Notes: generated from the sequence alone by a model not told the origin. 64,000 bases of DNA from Planktotalea arctica (GCF_002105285.1 NZ_MUHR01000003.1:53490-117489), one strand, 5' to 3'. Shown: positions 18,380-29,063, counted from the first letter of the stretch. Program-made: numbers and translations.

Positions 18380-19597
18380 ATGAAACGAATTGCGATTTTT
18401 TGCGACGGAACCTGGAACCTGAGCGATCGCAAGGAATCCCAGACCAATGTCGTGCAACTGGCCCAAGCGGTCAAAACCACCAGCAGCGATGGGGTCAAGC
18501 AAGTGCCGCTTTATATTCGCGGTGTCGGCACTGGGCGTGGATCGAATGCGTTGGCGCGGGCCAGTGACAAATGGTTTGGCGGTATTCTGGGTTGGGGTCT
18601 TGATGACAATATCGAGGATGCTTACCGCCAGTTGATCTGGCTTTATGAACCGGGCGATGAAATCTACATTTTCGGCTTTTCGCGCGGGGCTTATACCGCG
18701 CGCTCCCTTGCGGGTTTGCTGCGCAAGGCCGGGATTTTGCGGCGCAGTGAAGTGGACCGCGTGCCGGAGGCGATGCGCCTCTACCGCACGCGCGGCAAGG
18801 ATGGCCACCCCGATGTAGCGGCCGTACAGTCCAAACGCGCCGCGCTTTCACCCGATGTGGCCACCTCGACCAACGAGTTCATCAAACGGGCAAATAGTGA
18901 AAATCCTGTTAAGTTGCTTGAAATTTCGTATCTTGGCGTGTTCGACACGGTGGGGGCTTTGGGGTTGCCCGGCTTTCTCGGGATGATTTCCCGGCTGACC
19001 AATCAGAAGTATTCCTTCCACGATACGGCGCTGAGTTCGTCGGTGAAGGCCGCCTATCATGCGGTTGCGCTAGATGAGCGGCGCAAGACGTTCCCCCCCT
19101 CCTTGTGGGAAAACCTTGATCGATTGAACGCACTTGCGCAGCGCCAAGAGCCAGCTTACCGCCAGATTTGGTTTGCGGGGGATCACGGCTCGATTGGCGG
19201 CGGCGGCGATGTGGTGGGCCTTTCGGCCTTTACCCATGATTGGATCGCCAAAGGCGCGATTGCGCAGGGCCTCGATATGGATGAGGAGATGTTGCAGCGC
19301 AGGGTGCAGCGCTGCCGCGTAGCGGATGTGGTGAACAACAAAAAACAGGGCATTTTAGGAAAATTTGCGTTTTTGTTGAAAGATCGCGAAGGGCCACGCT
19401 TTGCCGCGCATGTTCATGAAAGCGTGCTTGCCAAGATATTGCTTGGCGCGCGCAATGATGGCGGCCCGTATCGTCCCGCCAGTCTGGCGCAGGTTTGGAA
19501 CGATCTACCCGGCCTTTTGCCGCCCCAAGGACCGGGCGATGGATCGCCTCCGCCACTTGACGACGAAGACGATGAAATCACGCCGCAGCCTTCCTAG
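18380..19597 (+). CDS. DUF2235 alpha/beta-hydrolase (Tle1-like phospholipase domain)
   Basis: The 405-residue product fits DUF2235. It starts with [12 protein letters not shown], has the nucleophile elbow [17 protein letters not shown] (about 100-116), and further matches [14 protein letters not shown] and [15 protein letters not shown], which carry the likely Asp and His of the triad. Related domains occur in type VI secretion phospholipase effectors (Tle1), but here no secretion, VgrG or immunity gene is adjacent and there is no signal peptide, so it may be a stand-alone cytoplasmic lipase. The ATG at 18380 has AAAGGG at good spacing; an ATG at 18365 has none. The end overlaps the stop of serS by four bases. 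Confidence 0.8.
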   Translation: MKRIAIFCDGTWNLSDRKESQTNVVQLAQAVKTTSSDGVKQVPLYIRGVGTGRGSNALARASDKWFGGILGWGLDDNIEDAYRQLIWLYEPGDEIYIFGFSRGAYTARSLAGLLRKAGILRRSEVDRVPEAMRLYRTRGKDGHPDVAAVQSKRAALSPDVATSTNEFIKRANSENPVKLLEISYLGVFDTVGALGLPGFLGMISRLTNQKYSFHDTALSSSVKAAYHAVALDERRKTFPPSLWENLDRLNALAQRQEPAYRQIWFAGDHGSIGGGGDVVGLSAFTHDWIAKGAIAQGLDMDEEMLQRRVQRCRVADVVNNKKQGILGKFAFLLKDREGPRFAAHVHESVLAKILLGARNDGGPYRPASLAQVWNDLPGLLPPQGPGDGSPPPLDDEDDEITPQPS

Positions 19598-20892
19598 GGC
19601 TTGGACAGGGATCCGTCAGCATTCAACGTTGTTCTGCCACCCAAATAGGGAGCAAGCACCACGGGCAGTGAGATTGATCCATCGCTTTTCTGGCCATTTT
19701 CCAACACCGCGATCAAACAGCGCCCGACCGCAAGGCCAGAGCCGTTGAGCGTGTGAACAAATTGCGGTTTGCCCCCGTCGTCGGGTTTGAAGCGTGCGTT
19801 CATGCGGCGTGCTTGAAAATCGCCCGTTGTGGAAACGGAACTGATTTCGCGGTAAGCATTCTGCCCCGGGAGCCAGGCTTCTATATCAAAGGTGCGCCGC
19901 GCGCCGAAGCCCATATCGCCAGTGCATAAAATGACTGTGCGGTAGGGAATTCCGAGCGCCTCTAGAAGCCGCTCTGCGCAGGAAAGCATGCGTTTCTGCT
20001 CTGCGTCGCTCTCTTCGGGGTGAGTGATCGATACCATTTCGACCTTTTCGAACTGGTGCTGGCGCAGCATGCCGGATGTATCGCGCCCCGCGCTGCCCGC
20101 TTCAGAGCGGAAACACAGCGTGTGCGCCGTCATGCGGATTGGCAAATCACCCTGCGCCAGAACATCGCCCGCGACTGAATAGGTCAACGGCACTTCGGAC
20201 GTTGGTACCAGCCACCAGCCATTCGTGGTCTGATAGCTGTCATCGCCGAATTTAGGTAATTTATCCGTGCCATACATCGCCTCGTCGCGTACGATGACGG
20301 GTGTGTTTATCTCGGTTAGCGCGTTTTGATCGACATGCGTATCAAGCATGAACTGCGCCAAGGCGCGGTGGATGCGCGCGACGCTGCCTTTGAGCATGAC
20401 GAAACGCGCGCCGGAAATCTTGGCAGCCGTGTCGAAATCCATCGAGGCTGCGACGCTTTTGATTTCGAAATGCTCCTTTGCCTTGAAATCAAAACTGGGC
20501 AGTGCGCCCCATTTTTTAACTTCAATATTGGCATCCTCATCGGCACCGTCCGGCACGTCTGGCGCGGGGCTGTTGGGGATGCGCGCCAATAGGTCGTTCA
20601 GCTTTGCGTCTTCTGCCTTGGCTTCGTCATTCAGTTGCGCGACGGCAACCTTTTTTTCTGCGACCAGCGCGCGCAGGCGTTCGAACTCTGCCTCGTCACC
20701 AGCGGCTTTGGCTGCGCCGACCGATTTGGACGCTTTATTTTGCTCTGCCTGCGCTTGCTCGGCAGCTTGGATTTTTGCACGTCGGGCGGCGTCGATCTCG
20801 AGCAGGCTGGCCGATAATGGCGCATCGCCGCGCCGCGCGAGGGCGGCGTCGAACGCATCGGGGTTTTCGCGGATGGCGCGGATATCGTGCAT
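19594..20892 (-). CDS. serS: serine-tRNA ligase
   Basis: The 432-residue product has the long N-terminal coiled-coil arm (about 30-100, rich in Ala/Glu/Lys) that grips the extra arm of tRNA-Ser, then the class II catalytic core. The core shows [20 protein letters not shown], the motif 2 stretch [19 protein letters not shown] and, near the C-terminus, the motif 3 stretch [17 protein letters not shown]. It charges tRNA-Ser and is essential; two tRNA-Ser genes lie elsewhere in the window. Length and start agree with the family. Confidence 0.96.
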   Translation of the reverse strand: MHDIRAIRENPDAFDAALARRGDAPLSASLLEIDAARRAKIQAAEQAQAEQNKASKSVGAAKAAGDEAEFERLRALVAEKKVAVAQLNDEAKAEDAKLNDLLARIPNSPAPDVPDGADEDANIEVKKWGALPSFDFKAKEHFEIKSVAASMDFDTAAKISGARFVMLKGSVARIHRALAQFMLDTHVDQNALTEINTPVIVRDEAMYGTDKLPKFGDDSYQTTNGWWLVPTSEVPLTYSVAGDVLAQGDLPIRMTAHTLCFRSEAGSAGRDTSGMLRQHQFEKVEMVSITHPEESDAEQKRMLSCAERLLEALGIPYRTVILCTGDMGFGARRTFDIEAWLPGQNAYREISSVSTTGDFQARRMNARFKPDDGGKPQFVHTLNGSGLAVGRCLIAVLENGQKSDGSISLPVVLAPYLGGRTTLNADGSLSKP

Positions 20893-21130
20893 AAGATCGA
20901 TCCTTGGACGAGTTGAATTCCTGCACGTTTACCTGAGCCGCGGGGCGGGGTGAAGTGAGATTGACCTAATGGGCAAAAGTTAAAGACCGGTAAAGCGCCG
21001 CAATATTTTTTTGCCGAAATTCTCTTGCCTGTTAAGGGATCTTCAATTTTTCGGGCCTAAACCTGATTTTGAAGCGGCTTGGCACGGTGCTAGTTTAACA
21101 GTTTTGAAAGAAAGGACATCGCATTACGTA
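20893..21130. other. 238-base intergenic region between serS and the LysR gene
   Basis: The region lies upstream of serS and downstream of the LysR gene. It is visibly A+T-richer than the genes around it. AAAGGA at 21113-21118 is followed at 21124 by ATT and a 17-codon open frame reading ITYQVLPLAAFSFNWRR that ends inside the LysR gene on the other strand. I see no known RNA gene or terminator. Confidence 0.4.
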
Positions 21131-22045
21131 TCAGGTTTTGCCGCTTGCGGCGTTTTCTTTTAACTGGCGTCGATGAGTGATGATTTCGTCCTGTACGAAG
21201 TCGCGAAACACTTGGATGCGCTTGGATTGCCGCAGTTCTTCGGGGTAGGCGAGGAAGACAGGCACTTCGTTCGAGCTGAGATCAGGCAGCACACGAACCA
21301 ATTCAGGGAAATCCTGAGTGACGTAATCCGGCAGCATGCCGATACCCAGATCGTTGAGCACCGCCTGCAGGACGCCGAAATAATTGTTTACGGTCAACAT
21401 GGAGGGCACATCATAGGCCAAAAGATGCTGTACCATCATAAGACCTGCACTGACTTGGGCCGAGCGCGGGTTCTGGCAGATCAGGCGATGTCCGCCGATA
21501 TCTTCGATCCGCTCGGGCGCGCCGCGCGTGGCAAGGTAGGAGGGTGAGGCGTAGAGCTGCATGTGCACCGTCATCAGCCGCTTTCGGATAAGATCGGCCT
21601 GACTTGGCTCTTTCATACGGATGGCGACATCGGCCTCGCGCATGGGCAGATCGAGCACTTTTTCCTCAAGCATCAGATCGATTTTCAGATCCGGATATTT
21701 CTCGTATAGTTTTGCCAGTCGCGGAGCGAGCCAAAGGGAGCCGAAGCCGGTTGTCGTGGTGACGCGCAATTCGCCAAAGACCTCTTCCTCGCTGTCTTTG
21801 ATTCGCGCCTCGGCGGCATCGAGCCGCTTGATCATCGCGGTCGTCGCATCAAAGAGCAATTCGCCCTGTTCGGTAAGAATCAACCCACGCGCATGGCGGT
21901 GAAACAGCGTGGTGTTCAGGCTTTCTTCCAAACCACGCACCTGCCGCGACACCGCAGATTGCGACAAATGCAACGTATCGCCTGCATGGGTCAAACTGCC
22001 GGCGTCGGCGACGGCGTGAAAGATTCTTAGCTTGTCCCAATCCAT
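21131..22045 (-). CDS. LysR family transcriptional regulator
   Basis: The 304-residue product has the usual LysR layout: a winged helix-turn-helix at residues 1-60 (LRIFHAVADAGSLTHAGDTL, then LSQSAVSRQVRGLEESL) and a periplasmic-binding-like effector domain from about 90, with GFGSLWLAPRLAKLYEKYPD and READVAIRM. It is divergent from the indolepyruvate oxidoreductase gene with 191 bases between them, so it may regulate that gene and itself. The inducer cannot be read from the sequence. Confidence 0.9.
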   Translation of the reverse strand: MDWDKLRIFHAVADAGSLTHAGDTLHLSQSAVSRQVRGLEESLNTTLFHRHARGLILTEQGELLFDATTAMIKRLDAAEARIKDSEEEVFGELRVTTTTGFGSLWLAPRLAKLYEKYPDLKIDLMLEEKVLDLPMREADVAIRMKEPSQADLIRKRLMTVHMQLYASPSYLATRGAPERIEDIGGHRLICQNPRSAQVSAGLMMVQHLLAYDVPSMLTVNNYFGVLQAVLNDLGIGMLPDYVTQDFPELVRVLPDLSSNEVPVFLAYPEELRQSKRIQVFRDFVQDEIITHRRQLKENAASGKT

Positions 22046-22169
22046 GAGAGAAATTTCCTAACTTTGGAATAAATGTTTGCGCAACTCATATCTAGTCGAG
22101 GTGCGCGTGTTCTTCAACGTAAGTGGGTCGTTAACTTAGCGGTAAAGCAGGGGGAAAGTTTTGATATAC

Positions 22170-22188
22170 AGGTCAGCTTTTATGACCT
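22170..22188. promoter_or_regulatory. inverted repeat upstream of the oxidoreductase gene
   Basis: AGGTCA at 22170-22175 and TGACCT at 22183-22188 form a perfect inverted repeat with a 7-base centre, 48 bases before the oxidoreductase ATG. It could bind a dimeric regulator such as the divergent LysR protein, but its spacing is not the classical T-N11-A box. Confidence 0.35.
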
Positions 22189-22236
22189 AACATTGATGTT
22201 AAGCTGAAATCGTCGTGTACCTTGGGAGGGAGCCAC

Positions 22237-25200
22237 ATGAGCCTGCAACAAACATCGCTGAACGACAAATTCGATCTGGAAAAAACGACGGTTCTGATGA
22301 ACGGCACGCAAGCGCTGGTGCGCTTGATGCTCATGCAAAAAGCGCGCGACGCCAAGGCGGGTTTGAATACGGCGGGTTATGTCACTGGTTATCGCGGATC
22401 ACCCCTAGGGGCGGTGGATTTTCAGATGACGCGCGCGGCGAAGTTTCTGGCTGGTGCGAATGTGAAGTTCGAAGAAGGGCTGAACGAAGATCTTGCGGCG
22501 ACCGCGCTTTGGGGATCGCAGCAGGCGGAACTGCGCGGCGAGGGTAAGTTCGACGGGGTGTTCGGGCTTTGGTACGGCAAAGGCCCCGGCGTCGATCGCA
22601 CGGGCGATGTTATGCGCCACGCGAACATGGCGGGGACCTCGAAAAACGGTGGCGTGCTTATGGCGATGGGCGATGATCACACCGGAGAGAGCAGCACAGT
22701 GCTGCATCAATCCGAATTCGCGATGATCGATTCCTACATGCCAGTCGTGAGCCCCGCGGGCGTGCAGGAAATGATGGATTATGGGCTTTATGGCTATGCT
22801 TTGTCACGTTTCGCCGGAGTCTGGGTCGGCTTGAAAACCATGAAGGACACGGTCGAAGTGACCTCTGTGGTGAACGGAGATCCGCACCGTTTGAGCTTTA
22901 TCGAGCCAGAATTTGAGGTGCCCGAAGATGGTCTCAATATCCGCCTCGTGGATGATCGCTACCAACAAGAGGCGCGTCTGCTCGATTATAAACGCTACGC
23001 CGCCGAAGCGTTTAGCCATGCCAACAAAATGGACAGGCGGGTCTGGGGCAAGCCCGGCGCGAAGATCGGTTTTGTCGCAGCGGGCAAAAACTGGCTCGAT
23101 CTGACCCATGCGCTGTCTCTGCTCAATATCGACGCCGCCGAGGCCGAGCGGATTGGCCTGACCACCTACAAAGTCGGGCAGACCTGGCCGATGGATATGA
23201 AGGGCTTTCGCGAATGGGCTGAAGGGCTCGATCTGATTGTCGTGGTGGAAGAAAAACGCAAGCTGATCGAAGTGCAGATCAAGGAGGCAATATTCGATGA
23301 TCGCCGCGGGCGGCGCGTGTATGGTGAGCGGCGCGAGGGCCGCGAGATGTTCGCGGTGCGCGGCGCGCTCGATCCGGTGATGATCGCGGAAAATCTTGGC
23401 TCCATTCTGGCCGATGAGGGCTGCGGCACGGACGGCATCAAAGCAGGGCTGACTGCGTTGGAGGAGGCGCGGCGCGCAGACAATGCGCCCCAGCTTGCAG
23501 CGCGCTTGCCGTATTTTTGTTCGGGTTGTCCGCATAATTCTTCGACCAAAGTGCCCGAAGGCAGCCGTGCTTACGCGGGCATCGGATGTCATTTCATGGT
23601 GCAATGGATGGACCGCGATACGCTGGGGTTCACCCATATGGGCGGCGAGGGCGCGAACTGGATTGGCGAGGCACCGTTCTCTAAACGTGAGCATGTGTTC
23701 CAGAACCTTGGCGATGGCACCTACAATCATTCGGGCATTCAGGCGATCCGTGCGGCGGTCGCTGCGGGCACGACGATGACGTATAAAATCCTTTACAATG
23801 ATGCGGTTGCGATGACGGGCGGGCAGGGCAATGACGGTGGTCTCGATGCGCCGCGTATTGCGCGCGAGATTGCTGCGATGGGCATTGAAAACATAGAAAT
23901 TGTTTACGATGAAAAGGAAGATGTGCAAGCGAGCGCTTTTCCAAGCGGCATGGCGATGTTCGAGCGCGCGCAGTTGCAGAGCGTTCAGGAGAGGCTGGCC
24001 AAGACCTCGGGCGTGTCGGTGATCCTCTATATCCAGACCTGCGCCGCCGAAAAACGCCGCCGCCGCAAGCGTGGACTGTTTCCGGATCCCGACAAGCGCG
24101 TCTTCATCAATCCCGATGTTTGCGAGGGCTGCGGCGATTGCGGAGTGCAGAGCAACTGCGTCTCCATCGTTCCTCACGAGACGGAACTGGGGCGCAAACG
24201 TGCAATTGATCAATCAAGCTGCAACAAGGATTTTTCCTGTGTGAAAGGGTTCTGCCCGTCCTTCGTTACGATCGAGGGCGCGACACCGCGAAAAGCAGCA
24301 ACAACAGCGCTGAGCTTGCCGGAACTGCCAATGCCGGAACTGCCGGTGATCAACGGCACACATAACGTGGTGATCACCGGTGTGGGCGGCACGGGCGTTG
24401 TCACGCTTGGCGCGCTTTTGGCGCAGGCGGCCCAGCTTGATGGTAAAGGCGCCGGCATGATGGAAATGGCCGGCCTCGCGCAAAAGGGTGGGGCGGTGCA
24501 TATCCATTGCCGCCTCGCGAACGCGCCCGAAGATATCTCTGCCATTCGCGTCGCAACCGGCGAAGCGCATGCGCTTATCGGCGGTGATCTGGTGGTCAGT
24601 GCTGGATCTGCGACGCTGGGCCTGACGAAAGAGGGGCAGACCGGCGCGGTCGTGAACAGCCACGAAATCATCACAGGTGATTTCACCCGCGATACGGAAT
24701 TCAAACTGCCGACAGAGCAGCTTGCGCTGTCGCTGCGTGCGCGCTTGCGCGAGCGGGTTGATCTGTTTGACGCCTCCGATCTGGCGCGCAACGTGTTGGG
24801 GGATGCGATTTTTTCCAACATGTTGGTCTTTGGCGCTGCGTGGCAACGGGGCTTGATCCCGCTCACGCTAGAGGCGCTGCAAGAGGCGATCCGTATGAAC
24901 GGCGCGGCTGTAGACAAAAACCTCCACGCCTTTGACGTAGGCCGCTGGGCGGTCCTTTTCCCCGAAGAGGCGGCGGCGCTTGGTGCGCCAAAAGTGGCGC
25001 GTTTGCCTAAAACACTAGATGAAAAGATTACGTTTCGGGCGGATCACTTGACGCTTTACCAAGGCAAGCGTCTGGCCAAGCGTTATCGCAAGTTTTTGGA
25101 GGGCATCAGGGATGCGCGCACGAAGGAAGCCGTGGCAAAGGGCTATCACAAGCTATTGAGCTATAAGGATGAATATGAAGTCGCGCGCCTTCATCTGAGC

Positions 25201-25638
25201 ACCGTTGAAAAGGCGGCAGAAGCGTTTGAAGGGGATTTAAAACTATCCTTTCACCTTGCGCCGCCGCTTTTGAGCAAGATGGGTGCGGACGGGCGTCCAT
25301 TGAAAAAGCAATATGGGCCCGCGATGCTGCGTGCTTTCAAGGTTTTGGCAAAGCTGAAATTTCTGCGCGGTACGCTGTTTGATCCTTTCGGGCGCACGGC
25401 AGAGCGCAGGATGGAGCGCGCGTTGATCAAGCAATATGAGGCTGATATAAAAGCGGCGCTGTCAAAGGCGGAGGCGCAAAATATGGATGCGATCGTGGCA
25501 CTGGCGGAATTGCCGCTCTCCATTCGTGGCTTTGGGCCGGTGAAGGAAGCGAACGAGCGCAAAGCGGCAAAGCGGCGCGAGGAATTGCTGACGGTGATTG
25601 CGGCGACTGGGCAAAGCGCGACATTGGCGGCGGAGTAG
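22237..25638 (+). CDS. indolepyruvate ferredoxin oxidoreductase, fused alpha-beta
   Basis: The 1133-residue protein fuses the parts that archaea carry as IorA and IorB. The N-terminal half has the pyrimidine-binding domain (TGYRGSPLGAVDFQM), then CSGCPHNSSTKVPEGS and the thiamine-diphosphate region (GGQGNDGGLDAPRIA). A ferredoxin-like stretch CEGCGDCGVQSNC lies near residue 630. The gamma-type domain GVGGTGVVTLGALLAQAA (about 713-730) follows. It decarboxylates aryl- or branched 2-oxo acids to acyl-CoA with ferredoxin as acceptor. The ATG at 22237 has GGGAGGGAG upstream; the earlier TTG at 22222 lies in that ribosome site. Confidence 0.9.
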   Translation: MSLQQTSLNDKFDLEKTTVLMNGTQALVRLMLMQKARDAKAGLNTAGYVTGYRGSPLGAVDFQMTRAAKFLAGANVKFEEGLNEDLAATALWGSQQAELRGEGKFDGVFGLWYGKGPGVDRTGDVMRHANMAGTSKNGGVLMAMGDDHTGESSTVLHQSEFAMIDSYMPVVSPAGVQEMMDYGLYGYALSRFAGVWVGLKTMKDTVEVTSVVNGDPHRLSFIEPEFEVPEDGLNIRLVDDRYQQEARLLDYKRYAAEAFSHANKMDRRVWGKPGAKIGFVAAGKNWLDLTHALSLLNIDAAEAERIGLTTYKVGQTWPMDMKGFREWAEGLDLIVVVEEKRKLIEVQIKEAIFDDRRGRRVYGERREGREMFAVRGALDPVMIAENLGSILADEGCGTDGIKAGLTALEEARRADNAPQLAARLPYFCSGCPHNSSTKVPEGSRAYAGIGCHFMVQWMDRDTLGFTHMGGEGANWIGEAPFSKREHVFQNLGDGTYNHSGIQAIRAAVAAGTTMTYKILYNDAVAMTGGQGNDGGLDAPRIAREIAAMGIENIEIVYDEKEDVQASAFPSGMAMFERAQLQSVQERLAKTSGVSVILYIQTCAAEKRRRRKRGLFPDPDKRVFINPDVCEGCGDCGVQSNCVSIVPHETELGRKRAIDQSSCNKDFSCVKGFCPSFVTIEGATPRKAATTALSLPELPMPELPVINGTHNVVITGVGGTGVVTLGALLAQAAQLDGKGAGMMEMAGLAQKGGAVHIHCRLANAPEDISAIRVATGEAHALIGGDLVVSAGSATLGLTKEGQTGAVVNSHEIITGDFTRDTEFKLPTEQLALSLRARLRERVDLFDASDLARNVLGDAIFSNMLVFGAAWQRGLIPLTLEALQEAIRMNGAAVDKNLHAFDVGRWAVLFPEEAAALGAPKVARLPKTLDEKITFRADHLTLYQGKRLAKRYRKFLEGIRDARTKEAVAKGYHKLLSYKDEYEVARLHLSTVEKAAEAFEGDLKLSFHLAPPLLSKMGADGRPLKKQYGPAMLRAFKVLAKLKFLRGTLFDPFGRTAERRMERALIKQYEADIKAALSKAEAQNMDAIVALAELPLSIRGFGPVKEANERKAAKRREELLTVIAATGQSATLAAE

Positions 25639-25756
25639 CAAAGACTTTGTAAATGTGCGGCCGCGATTTTTTTCAAGAAAATCGCGGCTTCGCTCTGTAT
25701 CCCGTTCGCTCTCCTGCCATATACAGCGGCGAGTTCACTGGTTTCGAGGCGAGAGC

Positions 25757-26638
25757 ATGTCCAACCACCCCGCGCGCGAAATATCCTATGCACATTGCGC
25801 CCAAACCCGCGGCGGACGCGTTTTGATTCGCGCGCTGGAAAATTCTACGGGCCGGCTTGGGCTGATCAAGCGCGCAGAGGGCTATGAGGCCGACCTCGCG
25901 CGCGGACGTGATTTCTGGGAGGTCATGGCCGAGCGTTACGGGCTGACGCTTGATGTTATCGGCGGGGGACTCGAAAATATACCCCGCAGCGGCCCGCTCA
26001 TTTTGATTGCCAATCATCCCTACGGCATTCTGGACGGGTTGATGATGGGCTTGATCCTGTCGCGCGCGCGCGGTGATTTCCGTATCATGGCCAACAGCGT
26101 CTTTCAAAAAAGCGAGGCGCTGGAGCGTGCCATTTTGCCGATCTCCTTCGATCCGGGCAAAGCTGCGCAGCGCATGAACCTGCAAACCCGCGCGCATGCT
26201 CTGGAGTTCCTTCGTGCGCATGGTGCGATCGGGATTTTCCCCGGCGGCACGGTGTCCACGGCGGCGCGCCCCATGGGCCTGCCGCTGGATCCCAATTGGC
26301 GCGCTTTCACGGCGCGCATGGTGAGCAAATCAAATGCCGCTGTCGTGCCAATCTATTTTGATGGCCACAACAGCCGCTTGTTCCAGATTGCAAGTCATCT
26401 ACACGCAAGCCTGCGCCTTGGTCTTCTGATCAAGGAGTTTCGCAAAAAGATCGACACGCCGGTGCGCGTTGCCATCGGAGCGCCGCTGGATCAGGACGCA
26501 CTAAACGCGCGTGCTCGTGATCCGCGTGAAATGATGGATTTCCTGCGACGATCCACGTATGAGCTGTCACCAAAGCCCCTTGACGCGGCACGTCTGGGTT
26601 ATGATTTTGAAGATAAGCACCGCGAGCGGCGGTATTAG
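25757..26638 (+). CDS. lysophospholipid acyltransferase family protein (PlsC-like)
   Basis: The 293-residue product has the acyltransferase motif NHPYGILDG (HX4D, about 90) and [10 protein letters not shown] (about 160). These are blocks I and III of the 1-acyl-glycerol-3-phosphate acyltransferase family. It has a longer N-terminal part (about 75 residues) than PlsC itself, as in hemolysin-like or ornithine-lipid acyltransferases. The exact acceptor is unknown. The frame is open back to 25598 inside the end of the oxidoreductase gene, but the ATG at 25757 is the first one giving a family-like N-terminus. It precedes murI by eight bases and is probably in one operon with it. Confidence 0.8.
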   Translation: MSNHPAREISYAHCAQTRGGRVLIRALENSTGRLGLIKRAEGYEADLARGRDFWEVMAERYGLTLDVIGGGLENIPRSGPLILIANHPYGILDGLMMGLILSRARGDFRIMANSVFQKSEALERAILPISFDPGKAAQRMNLQTRAHALEFLRAHGAIGIFPGGTVSTAARPMGLPLDPNWRAFTARMVSKSNAAVVPIYFDGHNSRLFQIASHLHASLRLGLLIKEFRKKIDTPVRVAIGAPLDQDALNARARDPREMMDFLRRSTYELSPKPLDAARLGYDFEDKHRERRY

Positions 26639-26646
26639 GAGCCAGT

Positions 26647-27459
26647 ATGGCAGTCGGGATTTTTGATAGCGGACTTGGGGGATTGACCGTGCTGGACGCG
26701 GTGCGTGCGCGCCTGCCGGAAGTGCCCTTCGTTTATTATGCGGACAGTGCCCATGCGCCCTACGGCGTGCGTAAATCCGAGGATATTTTCCAACTGACCA
26801 AAGCGGCGGTGGAATATCTGTGGGACAACGGCTGCGATCTGGTGATCCTCGCCTGTAACACGGCCTCGGCAGCGGCGCTCAGGCGTATGCAGGAGGCGGG
26901 CGTGCCCGAGGGCAAGCGCGTGCTGGGGGTGTTCGTGCCGCTGATTGAGTCGCTGACAGAGCGCGAATGGGGCGATAATTCGCCGCCGCGCGAAGTGGCA
27001 GTGAAAGAGGTGGCGCTTTTCGCGACCCCCGCAACCGTCGCCAGCCGTGCGTTCCAGCGCGAATTGGCGTTTCGCGCGATTGGCGTGGATGTCGAAGCGC
27101 AGGCCTGCGGCGGCGTGGTCGATGCGATCGAGGACGGCGATATGATTTTGGCGGAAGCTTTGGTGCGCAGCCATGTGGACGCGCTGAAACGCAAGATGCC
27201 CAAGCCGCAGGCGGCTATTTTGGGCTGTACGCATTACCCGCTGATGCAGGCGCATTTTCAGGAAGCCTTGGGCGCGGATGTGCGGGTCTACTCCCAAGCC
27301 AACCTCGTCGCCGAGAGCCTTGCAGATTACATCACGCGGCGTCCGCAATTCACTGGCTCGGGCAAGACGCACCGCTATTTCACCAGCGGCGATCCGGCGC
27401 GCGTCAGTGATCGCGCGACACAATTCATGCGACGAGAAATCTCTTTCGAAAAAGCCTGA
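26647..27459 (+). CDS. murI: glutamate racemase
   Basis: The 270-residue product converts L- to D-glutamate for peptidoglycan. It starts with [17 protein letters not shown], has the first catalytic cysteine in ILACNTASA (about 77-85) and the second in [11 protein letters not shown] (about 194-204), and [11 protein letters not shown] between the strands. It is close behind the acyltransferase gene and 33 bases before argC, so the three may be co-transcribed. Confidence 0.95.
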   Translation: MAVGIFDSGLGGLTVLDAVRARLPEVPFVYYADSAHAPYGVRKSEDIFQLTKAAVEYLWDNGCDLVILACNTASAAALRRMQEAGVPEGKRVLGVFVPLIESLTEREWGDNSPPREVAVKEVALFATPATVASRAFQRELAFRAIGVDVEAQACGGVVDAIEDGDMILAEALVRSHVDALKRKMPKPQAAILGCTHYPLMQAHFQEALGADVRVYSQANLVAESLADYITRRPQFTGSGKTHRYFTSGDPARVSDRATQFMRREISFEKA

Positions 27460-27492
27460 CGCGAAAGACATTTCCATAGAAAGATCAAAGAC

Positions 27493-28521
27493 ATGACACA
27501 GAATATCGCCATCTTAGGGGCCTCCGGCTATACGGGCGCGGAATTAATCCGGCTGATCGCCACGCATCCCAGCATGCAGATCAAAGCGCTCTCGGGCGAG
27601 CGCAAGGCAGGTCAACCGTTGGCTAGCGTTTTCCCGCATTTGCGCCATCTTGATCTACCTGATTTGGTGAAGATCGAAGAGATTGATTTCACCGATATAG
27701 ATCTGGCCTTTTGCGCGCTGCCTCATAAGACCAGCCAAGAGGTGATTGCGGCACTGCCGATTGACCTCAAGATTGTTGATCTGAGCGCGGATTTCCGGCT
27801 GCGCGATCCCGCGGCCTATGAGAAATGGTATGGCAATCCGCATAGCGCGCTGCACATGCAAGGCGAAGCTGTCTACGGTCTAACCGAGTTTTACCGCGAT
27901 GAAATTGCGGGTGCTCGGCTTGTCGCGGGCACTGGCTGCAACGCGGCGACGGGGCAATTCCTGCTGCGCCCGCTGATTAGCGCCGGTGTGATCGGGCTTG
28001 ATGATATTATCCTCGACCTGAAATGCGCCGTATCCGGCGCGGGCCGCAGCCTGAAGGAAAACCTGCTGCATGCAGAGCTGTCCGAGGGCTATAGCGCATA
28101 CGCGGTGGGCGGCACGCATCGCCACCTGGGCGAGTTCGATCAGGAGTTTTCCGCGCTGGCGGGCCGCGAGGTGCGCATTCAGTTCACGCCGCATCTGATC
28201 CCTGCGAACCGCGGTATCCTTGCCACCGGCTATGTGTCGGGCGACGCTGCGCAAATCCACGAGGTTCTGGTCGCACAATATGCAACCGAGCCGTTCATCG
28301 AAGTGCTGCCCATGGGCGAAACGCCAAGCACGCACCATGTGCGCGGATCGAACTTTTGCCACATCGGCGTGGCAACAGATCGCATCGAGGGTCGCGCGAT
28401 TATTATTGCGGCGCTGGATAATTTGACGAAAGGTAGCAGCGGGCAGGCCTTGCAGAACGCGAATCTGATGTTAGGTCTGCCTGAGACGGCAGGGCTGATG
28501 CTGGCCCCGTGCTTTCCGTAA
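27493..28521 (+). CDS. argC: N-acetyl-gamma-glutamyl-phosphate reductase
   Basis: The 342-residue product catalyses the NADPH-dependent third step of arginine synthesis. The Rossmann start [17 protein letters not shown] is followed by the active-site cysteine in [17 protein letters not shown] (about 147-163) and [14 protein letters not shown] near residue 233. The size fits the common ArgC form. The gene is followed by ccmE 18 bases later, an arrangement I recall from other Rhodobacterales. Confidence 0.95.
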   Translation: MTQNIAILGASGYTGAELIRLIATHPSMQIKALSGERKAGQPLASVFPHLRHLDLPDLVKIEEIDFTDIDLAFCALPHKTSQEVIAALPIDLKIVDLSADFRLRDPAAYEKWYGNPHSALHMQGEAVYGLTEFYRDEIAGARLVAGTGCNAATGQFLLRPLISAGVIGLDDIILDLKCAVSGAGRSLKENLLHAELSEGYSAYAVGGTHRHLGEFDQEFSALAGREVRIQFTPHLIPANRGILATGYVSGDAAQIHEVLVAQYATEPFIEVLPMGETPSTHHVRGSNFCHIGVATDRIEGRAIIIAALDNLTKGSSGQALQNANLMLGLPETAGLMLAPCFP

Positions 28522-28539
28522 CGTGCTGGAGATACTCCA

Positions 28540-28989
28540 ATGGCAATGACAGGTCTTAAGAAGAAACGCCGTATTCAGGTGGTTGCGCTGACTGCTGTTG
28601 CGCTGGTTTTGTCCACGGTTCTGATCGGCTACGCGATGCGCGATGGCATCAACTTCTTTCGCGCGCCAAGCCAGATCATCGCCGAGCCGCCCAGCCCGAG
28701 CGAAGTGTTTCGCATCGGCGGTTTGGTCTCCGAGGGTTCTATCGAGCGCGGCATGGGCGAGGAAATACGCTTTTCCGTGACCGACGGCGGCGCAACGATT
28801 CCTGTGACCTTCGTCGGTGTTCTGCCGGATCTGTTCGAGGAAAATCAGGGCATGGTCGGCACTGGAAGCTACGTAGATGGTGTGTTCAAAGCCTCTGAAA
28901 TTCTTGCGAAACATGATGAAACCTACATGCCCTCCGAAGTCTTGGACGCGCTGAAGGCGCAGGGCATTTACGTAGACCCCGACGCCTGA
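28540..28989 (+). CDS. ccmE: cytochrome c maturation protein CcmE
   Basis: The 149-residue heme chaperone has one N-terminal membrane anchor (VVALTAVALVLSTVLIGYA, about 13-31) and a periplasmic OB-fold domain. The heme-binding histidine is in ILAKHDETYMP (about 124-134), and GLVSEGSIER and FVGVLPDLFEENQG are typical. CcmE takes heme from CcmCD and hands it to CcmFH. Here it is separated from ccmF by an endolysin and a holin gene. Confidence 0.95.
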   Translation: MAMTGLKKKRRIQVVALTAVALVLSTVLIGYAMRDGINFFRAPSQIIAEPPSPSEVFRIGGLVSEGSIERGMGEEIRFSVTDGGATIPVTFVGVLPDLFEENQGMVGTGSYVDGVFKASEILAKHDETYMPSEVLDALKAQGIYVDPDA

Positions 28990-29010
28990 GCGCGCGCTGC
29001 GCTCACTTTG

Positions 29011-29053
29011 CATTAACCTTAACGGGCGCATCTTTCTTGCTTAAGTGAGCAAG
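29011..29053 (+). promoter_or_regulatory. possible control region of the lysis gene pair
   Basis: CATTAACCTTAA at 29011-29022 lies 42 bases before the endolysin ATG and recurs exactly at 52043-52054. CTTGCT at 29036-29041 and AGCAAG at 29048-29053 form an inverted repeat with a 6-base centre. TTAACC resembles a half-site of the CtrA regulator of alphaproteobacteria, but the full TTAA-N7-TTAA spacing is not met. Confidence 0.35.
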
Positions 29054-29063
29054 GGGGAAGAAC

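Noticed and set aside
21090..21107. Sigma-54 promoter (TGGCACGGTGC)
   Set aside because: The -24 half fits but the required GC of the -12 element (TTGCW) is absent at the right spacing.
22804..24213. 469-residue minus-strand frame inside the oxidoreductase gene
   Set aside because: The coding strand carries unmistakable TPP and ferredoxin motifs; the reverse frame has none.
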